NCBI GenBank assembly: GCA_903892365.1
Contig: CAITIF010000727.1
Location: forward strand, 1-8,669
Length of the DNA: 8,669 bases
Direction of reading: 5' to 3'
Source of the DNA: an uncultured Pirellula sp.
Lineage (GTDB): Bacteria > Planctomycetota > Planctomycetia > Pirellulales > Pirellulaceae
Both the position numbers and the translations under genes were made by a program. The notes beneath the pieces were generated by a model. That model searched no databases. It saw only the letters and a list, made by a program, of their open reading frames with translations, and was not told the DNA's origin. This document shows, one piece after another, positions 1 through 6,363 of the stretch; the stretch's first letter is position 1; each line of letters opens with the position of its first letter.

Positions 1-466
1 GATGGCTCGAAGGACCAATCGGACCAAGAGCGACCACAAACCTGAGTCGCGATTCGTTTATCCCGACAACAATGGATTCAAAGGCTTTGACATTGGAGCG
101 AGGTCTTTCGCCCATTGCGAGCGATAGGTTCTTTTCGCAATTGCACTGTCCATCAGGTAGCAGCCGCTCACCCAATTTCGATTGAAGGAGGGGGCTGTCT
201 GAATTCGCATCGGGAGTGGTTGCAGCACGGCTTTGGCAAGCACAGCAGGAAGTTGCTTGCTCCGATTCACAAAACGCTACGCTTGAGGACTCGTAAGCGC
301 TAACTTTCAAAGCAGAAATCAAAAAGCGACTAAGGCAGCAGCATGAAGACCCACCCAATACATGACTGACAACAACTGCAGTCAGCAGGAATAGTTTGTG
401 AAAATGACTTAACACGCACTACATCCCATGGCTAAGATCAAAGTCCTTTTTCCAAGGTTGTTTCCT
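1..466. other. Intergenic or unassigned region, no supported gene
   Basis: No recognisable protein, tRNA, rRNA or repeat is visible. Two plus-strand frames are open from the left edge and stop at 127 (frame beginning at base 2) and 185 (frame beginning at base 3). Either could be the C-terminal tail of a gene that starts outside the window, but neither translation resembles a known family. A 70-residue minus-strand ORF at 58-270 and a 62-residue plus-strand ORF at 115-303 overlap each other and show no motif or ribosome binding site. Short inverted repeats here (for example 366-370 with 381-385) have arms of only 5 bp and are not convincing. Confidence 0.5.
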
Positions 467-736
467 TCAGCTTCGTTCATCCTCTTGCGAATAATCCAAT
501 ACTAGTTTGACCGCATCTGCGTACAAAGAAAAGGGCTTTGCGGATCGGTTCTGCGGTTTTTCCAGCAGAATCAAGTTACGCACGAAAAACCCCAAACCAA
601 AAGGTTGCCACGCCCATGCTTGCCGAATAGCGTCCTGTGGAATAAGCTCTTCGGACTGCTCGAAGGCTGTTTTTTCAACAAACTTCTTGAAGCATGCGTG
701 ACCCGCCAAACTATTCTCCAGGCCATTACATTCCAT
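467..736 (-). CDS. Possible small hypothetical protein (89 aa), doubtful
   Basis: This ORF would encode an 89-residue soluble protein with no signal peptide or membrane segment. The translation looks protein-like: an acidic amphipathic N-terminal half (EQSEELIPQDAIRQAW, about residues 27-42), an aromatic and hydrophobic centre (WQPFGLGFFVRNLILLEK, about 43-60) and a charged C-terminus. I do not recognise the family. Against it, its ATG at 736 lies only 8 bp from the divergent lipoprotein start at 745. That leaves no room for separate promoters or ribosome binding sites unless one start is wrong or the transcripts overlap. A TTG at 706 is an alternative start. It could be a real orphan gene, a remnant of a longer gene, or chance. 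Confidence 0.33.
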   Translation of the reverse strand: MECNGLENSLAGHACFKKFVEKTAFEQSEELIPQDAIRQAWAWQPFGLGFFVRNLILLEKPQNRSAKPFSLYADAVKLVLDYSQEDERS

Positions 737-744
737 CTGCGATC

Positions 745-1047
745 ATGAAATCTCAACTCGGCTTCGTACTTGTACTTTTGTTTGCCTTTTTGTTTTTCGT
801 CGGGTGCAATGGCGAAAATCCCGGTACTTGGCCACAAGACAAGGTCAGCGAAAAGATTTCGAAAAGCCTCGAATTGAGCGGCCTGACCCTACAGCCAAGA
901 GCCGAGGGCGGATTCACGGGAACGGGTAAGCGAGACGAAGAAACCATAACCGTAATCGTGACCCAAAATCCTGCCGAAAGCCGCATCGACTGGGACGCCA
1001 AAGGCGACCGAGGCTTTGTCGAAACCGGCTTTTTTGAATTGCGGTAG
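745..1047 (+). CDS. Small predicted lipoprotein (100 aa), function unknown
   Basis: This is a short exported protein, probably anchored by lipid. From the ATG at 745, the N-terminus has a lysine at position 2, a strongly hydrophobic core (about residues 5-19) and a lipobox-like FVGC with the cysteine at residue 21, followed by Asn-Gly-Glu. The reading frame stays open upstream to 694, but the signal peptide fixes the start at 745; the extra 17 residues would precede it without purpose. The mature part (about 80 residues) is charged, with a lysine- and glutamate-rich helix (DKVSEKISKSLELSG) followed by likely beta-strands (ETITVIVTQNPAESRIDWDAKGDRG). No Shine-Dalgarno sequence is visible. I recognise no family. 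It is the only convincing plus-strand gene here and converges on the HTH gene. Confidence 0.72.
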   Translation: MKSQLGFVLVLLFAFLFFVGCNGENPGTWPQDKVSEKISKSLELSGLTLQPRAEGGFTGTGKRDEETITVIVTQNPAESRIDWDAKGDRGFVETGFFELR

Positions 1048-1106
1048 CACCAAGTGTGCTCCAGCCCTAGCGAATTCATTTTTTCCCAGCAACTAGCAAG
1101 TCGAAA

Positions 1107-1133
1107 CCTGAGCCATATCGAAGTCGGCTCAGG
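1107..1133 (-). terminator. Strong hairpin between convergent genes, candidate terminator
   Basis: A perfect 8-bp inverted repeat (CCTGAGCC at 1107-1114, GGCTCAGG at 1126-1133) encloses an 11-nt loop. It lies between the lipoprotein stop (1047, plus strand) and the HTH gene stop (1160, minus strand), where a terminator is expected. Read on the minus strand, the stem is followed by only three T residues, so this is a weak intrinsic terminator at best; on the plus strand there is no T-tract. The right arm can also pair partly with CTGAG at 1140-1144 (CTCAG at 1128-1132), giving an alternative shorter hairpin. Confidence 0.45.
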
Positions 1134-1159
1134 CGTAGGCTGAGATATAGGTTGGGGGG

Positions 1160-1435
1160 CTAGGATTCGGAATGGATGCCATCAGGGCGAGGGGCCCTAT
1201 CTGCCTCCATCGGCACTACGGCAAGTCGGTGGCCAATCGCTAAGCAAACTGCCTCGATGTTGGATAGCGACGGAGCGGAGCGGTAGCTACGGTTCTTGAT
1301 ACGACTGACAAGATCCCGACTTAAACCAGCTCGGATTGCGATATCGTTCACGGTTTGCCCCTTCTTGCAAACTTCATCAATCAGCTCGCTCAGTTGGCTC
1401 AAGAAGGGCTTGCTAGAGGCTGGCTCGGTAGACAT
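1160..1435 (-). CDS. Small XRE/Cro-like helix-turn-helix protein
   Basis: This is a 91-residue probable DNA-binding protein. Residues 28-47 (TVNDIAIRAGLSRDLVSRIK) match the helix-turn-helix of the XRE/lambda-repressor fold, with the 'AGLSRDLVSRI' recognition-helix pattern. Residues 55-75 (PSLSNIEAVCLAIGHRLAVVP) match the helix that closes this fold in short XRE proteins and in HigA-type antitoxins. The C-terminal 15 residues are polar and look disordered. There is no sensor or oligomerisation domain and no neighbouring toxin, so it is an orphan regulator as far as the window shows. It lies 182 bp downstream of parE on the same strand and could be read through from that operon or have its own promoter. 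No clear Shine-Dalgarno sequence precedes the ATG at 1435. Its target is unknown. Confidence 0.78.
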   Translation of the reverse strand: MSTEPASSKPFLSQLSELIDEVCKKGQTVNDIAIRAGLSRDLVSRIKNRSYRSAPSLSNIEAVCLAIGHRLAVVPMEADRAPRPDGIHSES

Positions 1436-1592
1436 TCAGTGTTGGACAAGGGACGATTGAAATGCGACAGGGGCCATCGAAAGGCCTTCCAAGATGAGGT
1501 GCAAGGTGCGTGACACCAATCACTCCGCTACCTTCAACACAACATTGTGGCAGTTGTTTCGCAATCTTCAAAAGAATGTCCTAAGCAGCGTT

Positions 1593-1610
1593 TGGCAAAG
1601 AACGTTGCCA
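1593..1610 (-). terminator. Small hairpin just after parE, weak terminator candidate
   Basis: TGGCAA (1593-1598) and TTGCCA (1605-1610) form a 6-bp stem with a 6-nt loop. It sits 7 nt downstream of the parE stop codon on the transcribed strand. No T-tract follows, so it may be a transcript-end stabilising structure or chance. Confidence 0.22.
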
Positions 1611-1617
1611 GCAACAG

Positions 1618-3531
1618 CTAGACGTCAATTTCCTCGATATCCTCGGCTCGTTCCATGATGAAGCGAAACCGGGCAGACGCGTCGCGCCCCATCAAGTCGT
1701 TCATGATGCGGTCGGTTTCTAGCTGGTCATCGATCTCCACCTTCAGCAACCTGCGGGTCGCGGGATTCAATGTCGTATCCCACAAGTCTTTCGGCATCAT
1801 CTCTCCCAAACCTTTGAACCGAGTGATCTCCGGCTTACCGCGTTTGCCATGCTTTTCCAAAATGGTTTCGCGCGCCGTTTCATCCGCTGCCCAATACCGC
1901 TCCTTGCCAATATCGATTCGAAACAACGGCGGGACCGAAATGAACACTCGTCCGTTGCTAATGAGTGGCAACATATGCCGGTATAAAAAAGTCAACAGCA
2001 ATGTAGTGATGTGATGTCCGTCGGAATCCGCATCGGCTAACAAGATGATGCGCTCATAGCGAATACGAGCCACGTCCATCGACTTTCCAATCCCGCACCC
2101 AAGAGCCGTTACAAGATCTTGAAGCTCTTTGTTCTCGAGCACTTTCGATAATGCAACCGATTCGGTATTTAGAACCTTTCCTCGCAAAGGCAAAATGGCT
2201 TGAAAATTGCGATCGCGACCTTGTTTGGCACTGCCACCTGCCGAGTCACCTTCGACGATAAACAGCTCGGACTTGCCTCGTCCCGACGACAAACAATCAC
2301 TCAGTTTCCCCGGCAACATGGCACGGGATGTACTTGTTTTGCGTGACACCGATTCCGACGCAGCTCGCGAGGCAGCTCGGGCGCGTGCGGACGCAATGAT
2401 TCTTGCTACGATCGATTCCGCGACCGATCGATTGCTATTTAGCCACTGTTCCAAAGCTGGCCGAATGGCATTGTCGACCGACGTCTGAACCTCGGGATTA
2501 TTGAGCCTGTCTTTCGTCTGCCCCTGGAACTGCGGGTCGGGAATAAACGTCGACAGGATTGCTACCAAGCCTTCGCGGATATCTTCATGACCAATCTTAA
2601 CGCCTCGAGGAATCAGATTGTGCGTCTCGAAGAAGTTGCGTACGGCCTTGCCTAAACCAGCTCGGAAACCATTTTCATGCGTTCCACCGTTGGCGTTGGG
2701 AATACCGTTGCAATACGATCGAACATGCTCATCCGTCGACTCGGTCCATTGCAGGGCTATCTCGATGCGATCGTCACCCTCTTTGCGAATGGAAAAAGGA
2801 GCTTCGTGAATAGGGCTCGCATTGCGTTCCTTCAAGACCTTTCCGAGATAATCCGTGATGCCATTTTCATGGAAGTAGCTGTCTTTCTTGCCGGTCACTT
2901 CGTCCACAAACATGACGCGAACCGCCCGGTGCAGGAAGCTCGTGATTTCTAATCGCTGACGAATGGCATCCGCATCAAATTCGGTCTTCGGAAAAATCGT
3001 CGGGTCAGGCGTAAAGGTGATCGATGTGCCGGTGCCTCGCGCGCTGGATGCGGCCTTTTGCAATTTGGTTGTCGGCTTCCCTTGCGCAAACTCCATTTTG
3101 TAGACCGCACCATCGCGACGTACCATGGCCACCAGTTCTTTCGACAAGGCGTTCACGACCGACGCGCCCACCCCGTGAAGTCCACCGGACGTTTTGTAAT
3201 TCTTCCCTTCAAATTTCCCACCCGCATGCAGTACGGTGAGCACAATCTCTAAAGCGCTTTTGCCTGTCTTGGCATGCTTATCCACCGGAATTCCACGACC
3301 GTTGTCGGCAACCGTGACGGTTCGTCCATTCTTGTGCAATGTGACAACAATCTCGTTGGCATGCCCATTCATGGCCTCGTCGACCGAATTGTCCAGAATT
3401 TCCCAAACCAAGTGATGCAAGCCTGCCGTGCTGACACCACCGATATACATCGCAGGCCGCTTGCGAACAGGCTCTAGCCCCTCCAGGGCGACAATGTCCG
3501 ATGCAGTGTAGGATTGGGATGCAGTGCTCAT
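1618..3531 (-). CDS. parE: Type IIA DNA topoisomerase subunit B (topoisomerase IV ParE-like / GyrB)
   Basis: This is the ATPase and TOPRIM subunit of a type IIA topoisomerase, which with the A subunit passes one DNA duplex through another using ATP. The GHKL ATPase domain comes first: general-base Glu44 and Asn47 (WEILDNSVDE), DNGRGIP at 76-82, the GGLHGVGASVVNALS nucleotide-lid motif at 116-130, and the transducer lysine in QTK at 338-340. The TOPRIM domain follows: EGDSAGG at 427-433 and DADSDG at 500-505, holding the Mg-binding acidic residues (Glu427, Asp500, Asp502). PLRGK lies at 448-452 and RFKGLGEM at 571-578. At 637 residues it is complete and ParE-sized (E. coli ParE 630), without the roughly 170-residue insert of E. 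coli GyrB. DADSDG instead of the usual gyrase DADVDG also leans to ParE, but the KQGRDR..QAILPLRGK stretch is gyrase-like. It follows the A subunit by 70 bp. The ATG at 3531 has no evident Shine-Dalgarno. The alternative name is gyrB. Confidence 0.93.
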   Translation of the reverse strand: MSTASQSYTASDIVALEGLEPVRKRPAMYIGGVSTAGLHHLVWEILDNSVDEAMNGHANEIVVTLHKNGRTVTVADNGRGIPVDKHAKTGKSALEIVLTVLHAGGKFEGKNYKTSGGLHGVGASVVNALSKELVAMVRRDGAVYKMEFAQGKPTTKLQKAASSARGTGTSITFTPDPTIFPKTEFDADAIRQRLEITSFLHRAVRVMFVDEVTGKKDSYFHENGITDYLGKVLKERNASPIHEAPFSIRKEGDDRIEIALQWTESTDEHVRSYCNGIPNANGGTHENGFRAGLGKAVRNFFETHNLIPRGVKIGHEDIREGLVAILSTFIPDPQFQGQTKDRLNNPEVQTSVDNAIRPALEQWLNSNRSVAESIVARIIASARARAASRAASESVSRKTSTSRAMLPGKLSDCLSSGRGKSELFIVEGDSAGGSAKQGRDRNFQAILPLRGKVLNTESVALSKVLENKELQDLVTALGCGIGKSMDVARIRYERIILLADADSDGHHITTLLLTFLYRHMLPLISNGRVFISVPPLFRIDIGKERYWAADETARETILEKHGKRGKPEITRFKGLGEMMPKDLWDTTLNPATRRLLKVEIDDQLETDRIMNDLMGRDASARFRFIMERAEDIEEIDV

Positions 3532-3580
3532 GGGTCAGCTATCGTGTTGGTGAGAAAACTGTTTCGATCAACATGCGGTT

Positions 3581-3611
3581 CAAGCTTCGCTTGGTCCAAG
3601 CTTAACTTGGT
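3581..3611. repeat. Imperfect 15-bp tandem repeat across the parC stop codon
   Basis: Two 15-bp copies, 3581-3595 and 3597-3611, match at 13 of 15 positions and are separated by one base. Each holds an AAGCTT core. The second copy contains the parC stop codon (complement of 3602-3604). CCAAG at 3596-3600 and CTTGG at 3606-3610 also form an inverted repeat, so the site could fold into a small hairpin in the parC-parE spacer. This looks like a local duplication; a role in processing or translation of the second gene is possible but not shown. Confidence 0.5.
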
Positions 3612-6103
3612 TCCAGCGGGTCAGGTGCCTTGATAGGGTCAGTAACAATTGCCGATATCTTGCCGTTCTTCTGAAGCTCGATACCGCGTCCGCCCCGAGC
3701 GGTGACGCGATACTTGGCCGTCGATATGGTCTTTTGAGCACCTCGATTTGTTTCGACAACCAAGAGATCACGATCTGCTGTCGACGCTTTGAACCCGAGC
3801 AACCGATCTGTCTTGGCCATCTTGATCAGAATGACCCCTTTGCCCGCTCCAGACAAATAGTTGATCTCCACCGATGGGCAAACCATCGCGCGGCATTCGG
3901 CCGTAATCGCCAAAATGGTCTCGGAACCATGAATAGCCTCCACGCCAATCACTTCGTGCTCTGGGGCTACTCTCGCGAATCGTCGACCACTTCGTGTGGA
4001 CGGTTCAACAAATTGTTCTAGCCCGAACCGCATGGCGTATCCGTTGCTGGTGGCCGCAAAACCATGAACCTCGGGACAAAGGTCTGGCTTTTTCGGATTC
4101 TCTTGGACATTGCCGATGACGCGCGGATCCAAGGACATCACTGTCACGATTCTTTCGCCATCCTTCATCTTGAATAGCTTCTGGACAGGCTCCCCGTGCC
4201 CCGTCGATGCAGGAATATCGATGATACGTGCCGTATAGCAGACACCGAACGAGGAGAAGAATGCCATCGTGGCTCGTGTCGAACCCGCGACAACGCCCAG
4301 AATCGAATCCCCTTCGCGAAGCCGGCTCTTGCTGGGGTCTGCAATTTGTTTTTGCCGTTTCACCCAACCGTCTTTGGTTACCAGCACATGGCAATCTTCA
4401 TCAATGATGAAGTCTTTCTCGCTAAACTCGGGCTCCTCGGCAATCGTGATGATCTCGGTGCGTCGAGCCCCTTCCTTGGTCTTCGCATAGGTACCAATGA
4501 TGGCTTCGATCTCTTCTCGCACAATGCTCAATCGACCTGAGTTGTTGGTGTCTCGGGTACTTTCCTTCAGCAATCGCTGAATCTCGCGAGCCCGCTTTTG
4601 CTTGCCCTTGAGTTCGTCTTGGATCAAATTGATTTCCAAGCGAGCTAAACGGTACAGTTTCAATTCCAAGATGGCGTCGGTTTGCTCTGCGTCGAGTCCA
4701 CCTTTGGCAGCCGGAAAACGCTGCATGATCTTCTCGGCAGCATCCGCTTTTCCTTCCGACTTTCGAATGATCCGAATGATCTCATCCAACGCGTCAAAGA
4801 TGAGGACAAAGCCTTCAAGGATGTGAATGCGTCGCAGCAACGCTTCGAGCTCATGCTCCAGCCGCTTGGTCACCACTTCCAATCGGAACTGCAAAAAGAA
4901 CCATAGGATCTCTTTTAATCCCAATCGACTCGGTGCACCCACTTCTGGATTCTCGGTTGGAATCAAGCAAGTCATATTGACCGAGAAATTGGTTTGCAAA
5001 GGTGTATGCTTATAAAGATAAGCAAGCACCTTGGCTTCGTCCGCGTCTTTGCGCAGCTGCAAATCAATGCGAATGTCTTCGGTCGATACATCCCGCACGT
5101 CTTCGATCAATGGCATCTTGCCACCGACAACAATATCCGCAATGCGTTCTACCAAGACCGATTTGTTCACACCGTAAGGGATCGCCGTGATGTGCAATAG
5201 CTTGCTTGTCTTGGTCTCCTCACCCACAATCGTGGTGCCGCGAACCTTCAGTGTCCCTTGGCCCGTGCGGTAGATCTCTCGTAATTCTTCTTTCGAATTG
5301 ATCAGCATGCCACCGGTCGGGAAGTCCGGACCATTGACCGCATCGTTGGCGACCAATTGGTAGTCTTTGATATCCGGGTCCGCAAGCAACTTCAACAGCG
5401 CTCGGCAAACTTCCCCAAGATTGTGCGGCGGTATGTTGGTCGCCATACCAACGGCGATCCCGGTTGCCCCGTTTACCAAAAGGTTCGGTACTCGGCTGGG
5501 TAGAACCACAGGCTCCAATCGGCTACCGTCGTAGTTGGCTTTGAAGTGAACCGTACTGCTGCTCAGATCGGTCAAAACCTCGCGAGCAACCGCGGACATA
5601 CGGCACTCGGTATATCGCATGGCAGCAGCGTTGTCGCCATCGATCGAGCCAAAGTTACCGCTGCCATCGACCAGAGGCATTCGCAAGGAGAAGGACTGTG
5701 CCATACGCACCAACGCGTCATAAATGGCGGTGTCTCCGTGAGGGTGATAATTACCCATCACATCCCCAACCACCTTCGCACACTTGCGATGCTTGCTGGT
5801 GAAGTCCAGCCCCTGCTGATCCATGGTGTACAAAATACGACGCTGGACAGGTTTCAAACCATCGCGAACATCGGGCAAGGCGCGACTGGTAATGACCGAC
5901 AAGGAATAATTCAGATACCTCGCTTGAGCGGCATCGCGAAGCGAGATTCCAGAGATTGTTGCGTCAATGTCTTCCGAGGTCGGTTCCTTGGGATTGGCTC
6001 GCCGGCGCTTTGGCTTGTCGGATTCGTTACCAGCTTGCGGATTTTCCGGCTGATCATCTGGACCGACATCGTCATCGTCTTGCGGGCTTCGGCGCTTGGC
6101 CAT
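3602..6103 (-). CDS. parC: Type IIA DNA topoisomerase subunit A (topoisomerase IV ParC-like / GyrA)
   Basis: This is the DNA-cleaving subunit (833 aa), partner of the downstream B subunit. The catalytic tyrosine is Tyr164, next to Arg163, in the motif AAAMRYTE; Tyr164 aligns with E. coli GyrA Tyr122. The quinolone-determining region reads [10 protein letters not shown] (121-129 region), with Thr125 at the Ser83 position and Asp129 at Asp87. The breakage-reunion domain spans about 50-540 and a beta-propeller C-terminal domain about 556-812. The usual GyrA box (QRRGGKG-like) is absent from the first blade, where KSRLREGDS (592-600) follows GWVKR; a partial match, RGGRG (803-807), lies in the last blade. 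This favours topoisomerase IV (decatenation) over a wrapping gyrase, though gyrA remains possible. A charged, low-complexity extension of about 42 residues precedes the conserved part. The frame is open upstream to 6181, but the ATG at 6103 follows a clear Shine-Dalgarno sequence and begins MAKRR, so it is preferred. Confidence 0.92.
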   Translation of the reverse strand: MAKRRSPQDDDDVGPDDQPENPQAGNESDKPKRRRANPKEPTSEDIDATISGISLRDAAQARYLNYSLSVITSRALPDVRDGLKPVQRRILYTMDQQGLDFTSKHRKCAKVVGDVMGNYHPHGDTAIYDALVRMAQSFSLRMPLVDGSGNFGSIDGDNAAAMRYTECRMSAVAREVLTDLSSSTVHFKANYDGSRLEPVVLPSRVPNLLVNGATGIAVGMATNIPPHNLGEVCRALLKLLADPDIKDYQLVANDAVNGPDFPTGGMLINSKEELREIYRTGQGTLKVRGTTIVGEETKTSKLLHITAIPYGVNKSVLVERIADIVVGGKMPLIEDVRDVSTEDIRIDLQLRKDADEAKVLAYLYKHTPLQTNFSVNMTCLIPTENPEVGAPSRLGLKEILWFFLQFRLEVVTKRLEHELEALLRRIHILEGFVLIFDALDEIIRIIRKSEGKADAAEKIMQRFPAAKGGLDAEQTDAILELKLYRLARLEINLIQDELKGKQKRAREIQRLLKESTRDTNNSGRLSIVREEIEAIIGTYAKTKEGARRTEIITIAEEPEFSEKDFIIDEDCHVLVTKDGWVKRQKQIADPSKSRLREGDSILGVVAGSTRATMAFFSSFGVCYTARIIDIPASTGHGEPVQKLFKMKDGERIVTVMSLDPRVIGNVQENPKKPDLCPEVHGFAATSNGYAMRFGLEQFVEPSTRSGRRFARVAPEHEVIGVEAIHGSETILAITAECRAMVCPSVEINYLSGAGKGVILIKMAKTDRLLGFKASTADRDLLVVETNRGAQKTISTAKYRVTARGGRGIELQKNGKISAIVTDPIKAPDPLEPS

Positions 6104-6112
6104 CCTTAGTCT

Positions 6113-6120
6113 TCCTCCCT
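6113..6120 (-). promoter_or_regulatory. Shine-Dalgarno sequence deciding the parC start
   Basis: On the minus strand this reads AGGGAGGA, 9-10 nt before the ATG at 6103. It is the best ribosome binding site in the window and shows that translation starts at 6103 rather than at the upstream in-frame ATG at 6181. Confidence 0.75.
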
Positions 6121-6179
6121 GAAATGGAATCCTGGTGCTGCTCTTGATTGCCAAAAAATGGCCTAAAACGGACCGCTCC

Positions 6180-6199
6180 ACAGCGCCACACTGCGCTGT
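6180..6199. promoter_or_regulatory. Perfect dyad upstream of parC, candidate operator or leader hairpin
   Basis: ACAGCGC (6180-6186) and GCGCTGT (6193-6199) are perfect inverted 7-bp arms with a 6-nt centre, 76 bp upstream of the parC ATG. A two-turn dyad of 20 bp fits a dimeric repressor site; as RNA it would be a GC-rich stem-loop in the leader. No T-tract follows on either strand, so it is not a typical terminator. If the -10-like hexamer at 6218-6223 is real, the dyad lies just downstream of the transcription start. Confidence 0.35.
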
Positions 6200-6217
6200 T
6201 TGCGTCGACTGGGCAAG

Positions 6218-6223
6218 ATTTTA
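6218..6223 (-). promoter_or_regulatory. Possible -10 hexamer for parC-parE
   Basis: The minus strand reads TAAAAT, five of six matches to TATAAT. No good -35 hexamer is present 16-18 nt upstream, so this is a weak call. It would give a leader of about 105-110 nt that includes the dyad at 6180-6199. Confidence 0.2.
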
Positions 6224-6341
6224 GTCGCAATCGTGCGCCCGTCTAGTTCCGTAGAGGCCCTGGTGTATCGGCATTTGCTTAGGATTAGACGAGCCTGCGA
6301 GATTTTTTTTGAATCGTCCTGGAAACCCAACCCATCGCAAC

Positions 6342-6354
6342 GTGCATCCTGCAC
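6342..6354 (-). terminator. Short hairpin after the sialidase-like gene
   Basis: GTGCA (6342-6346) and TGCAC (6350-6354) form a perfect 5-bp stem with a 3-nt loop, 9 nt past the stop codon at 6364-6366. No T-tract follows on the minus strand. It may end or protect the transcript, but evidence is slight. Confidence 0.22.
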
Positions 6355-6363
6355 CCGAGGGGC

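Noticed and set aside
58..303. Overlapping short ORFs on both strands (58-270 minus, 115-303 plus)
   Set aside because: No homology cue, no ribosome binding site and mutual overlap; no basis to choose either.
687..717. Promoter-like TTGAAG and TATTCT upstream of the lipoprotein
   Set aside because: The spacer is 19 nt and the -10 matches only four of six positions; too weak to report.
753..1079. 108-residue minus-strand ORF opposite the lipoprotein
   Set aside because: The plus strand has a proper signal peptide and lipobox; the minus translation is serine- and proline-rich without motif.
1160..1435. Toxin-antitoxin system built around the HTH protein
   Set aside because: The fold resembles HigA-type antitoxins, but no toxin-sized ORF adjoins it on the same strand.
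1473..1487. GGCC...GGCC inverted repeat downstream of parE
   Set aside because: Only 4-bp arms and no T-tract; expected by chance.
4005..4394. 129-residue minus-strand ORF inside parC in another frame
   Set aside because: Overlaps the parC C-terminal domain in a shifted frame with no motif; a shadow frame.
5546..6109. 187-residue plus-strand ORF opposite parC
   Set aside because: It lies wholly antisense to the highly conserved catalytic part of parC, and its translation shows no domain. Long antisense frames are common opposite conserved coding sequence.
6302..6311. T8 run that might be a plus-strand terminator tail
   Set aside because: No stem precedes it on the plus strand and no plus-strand gene ends there.
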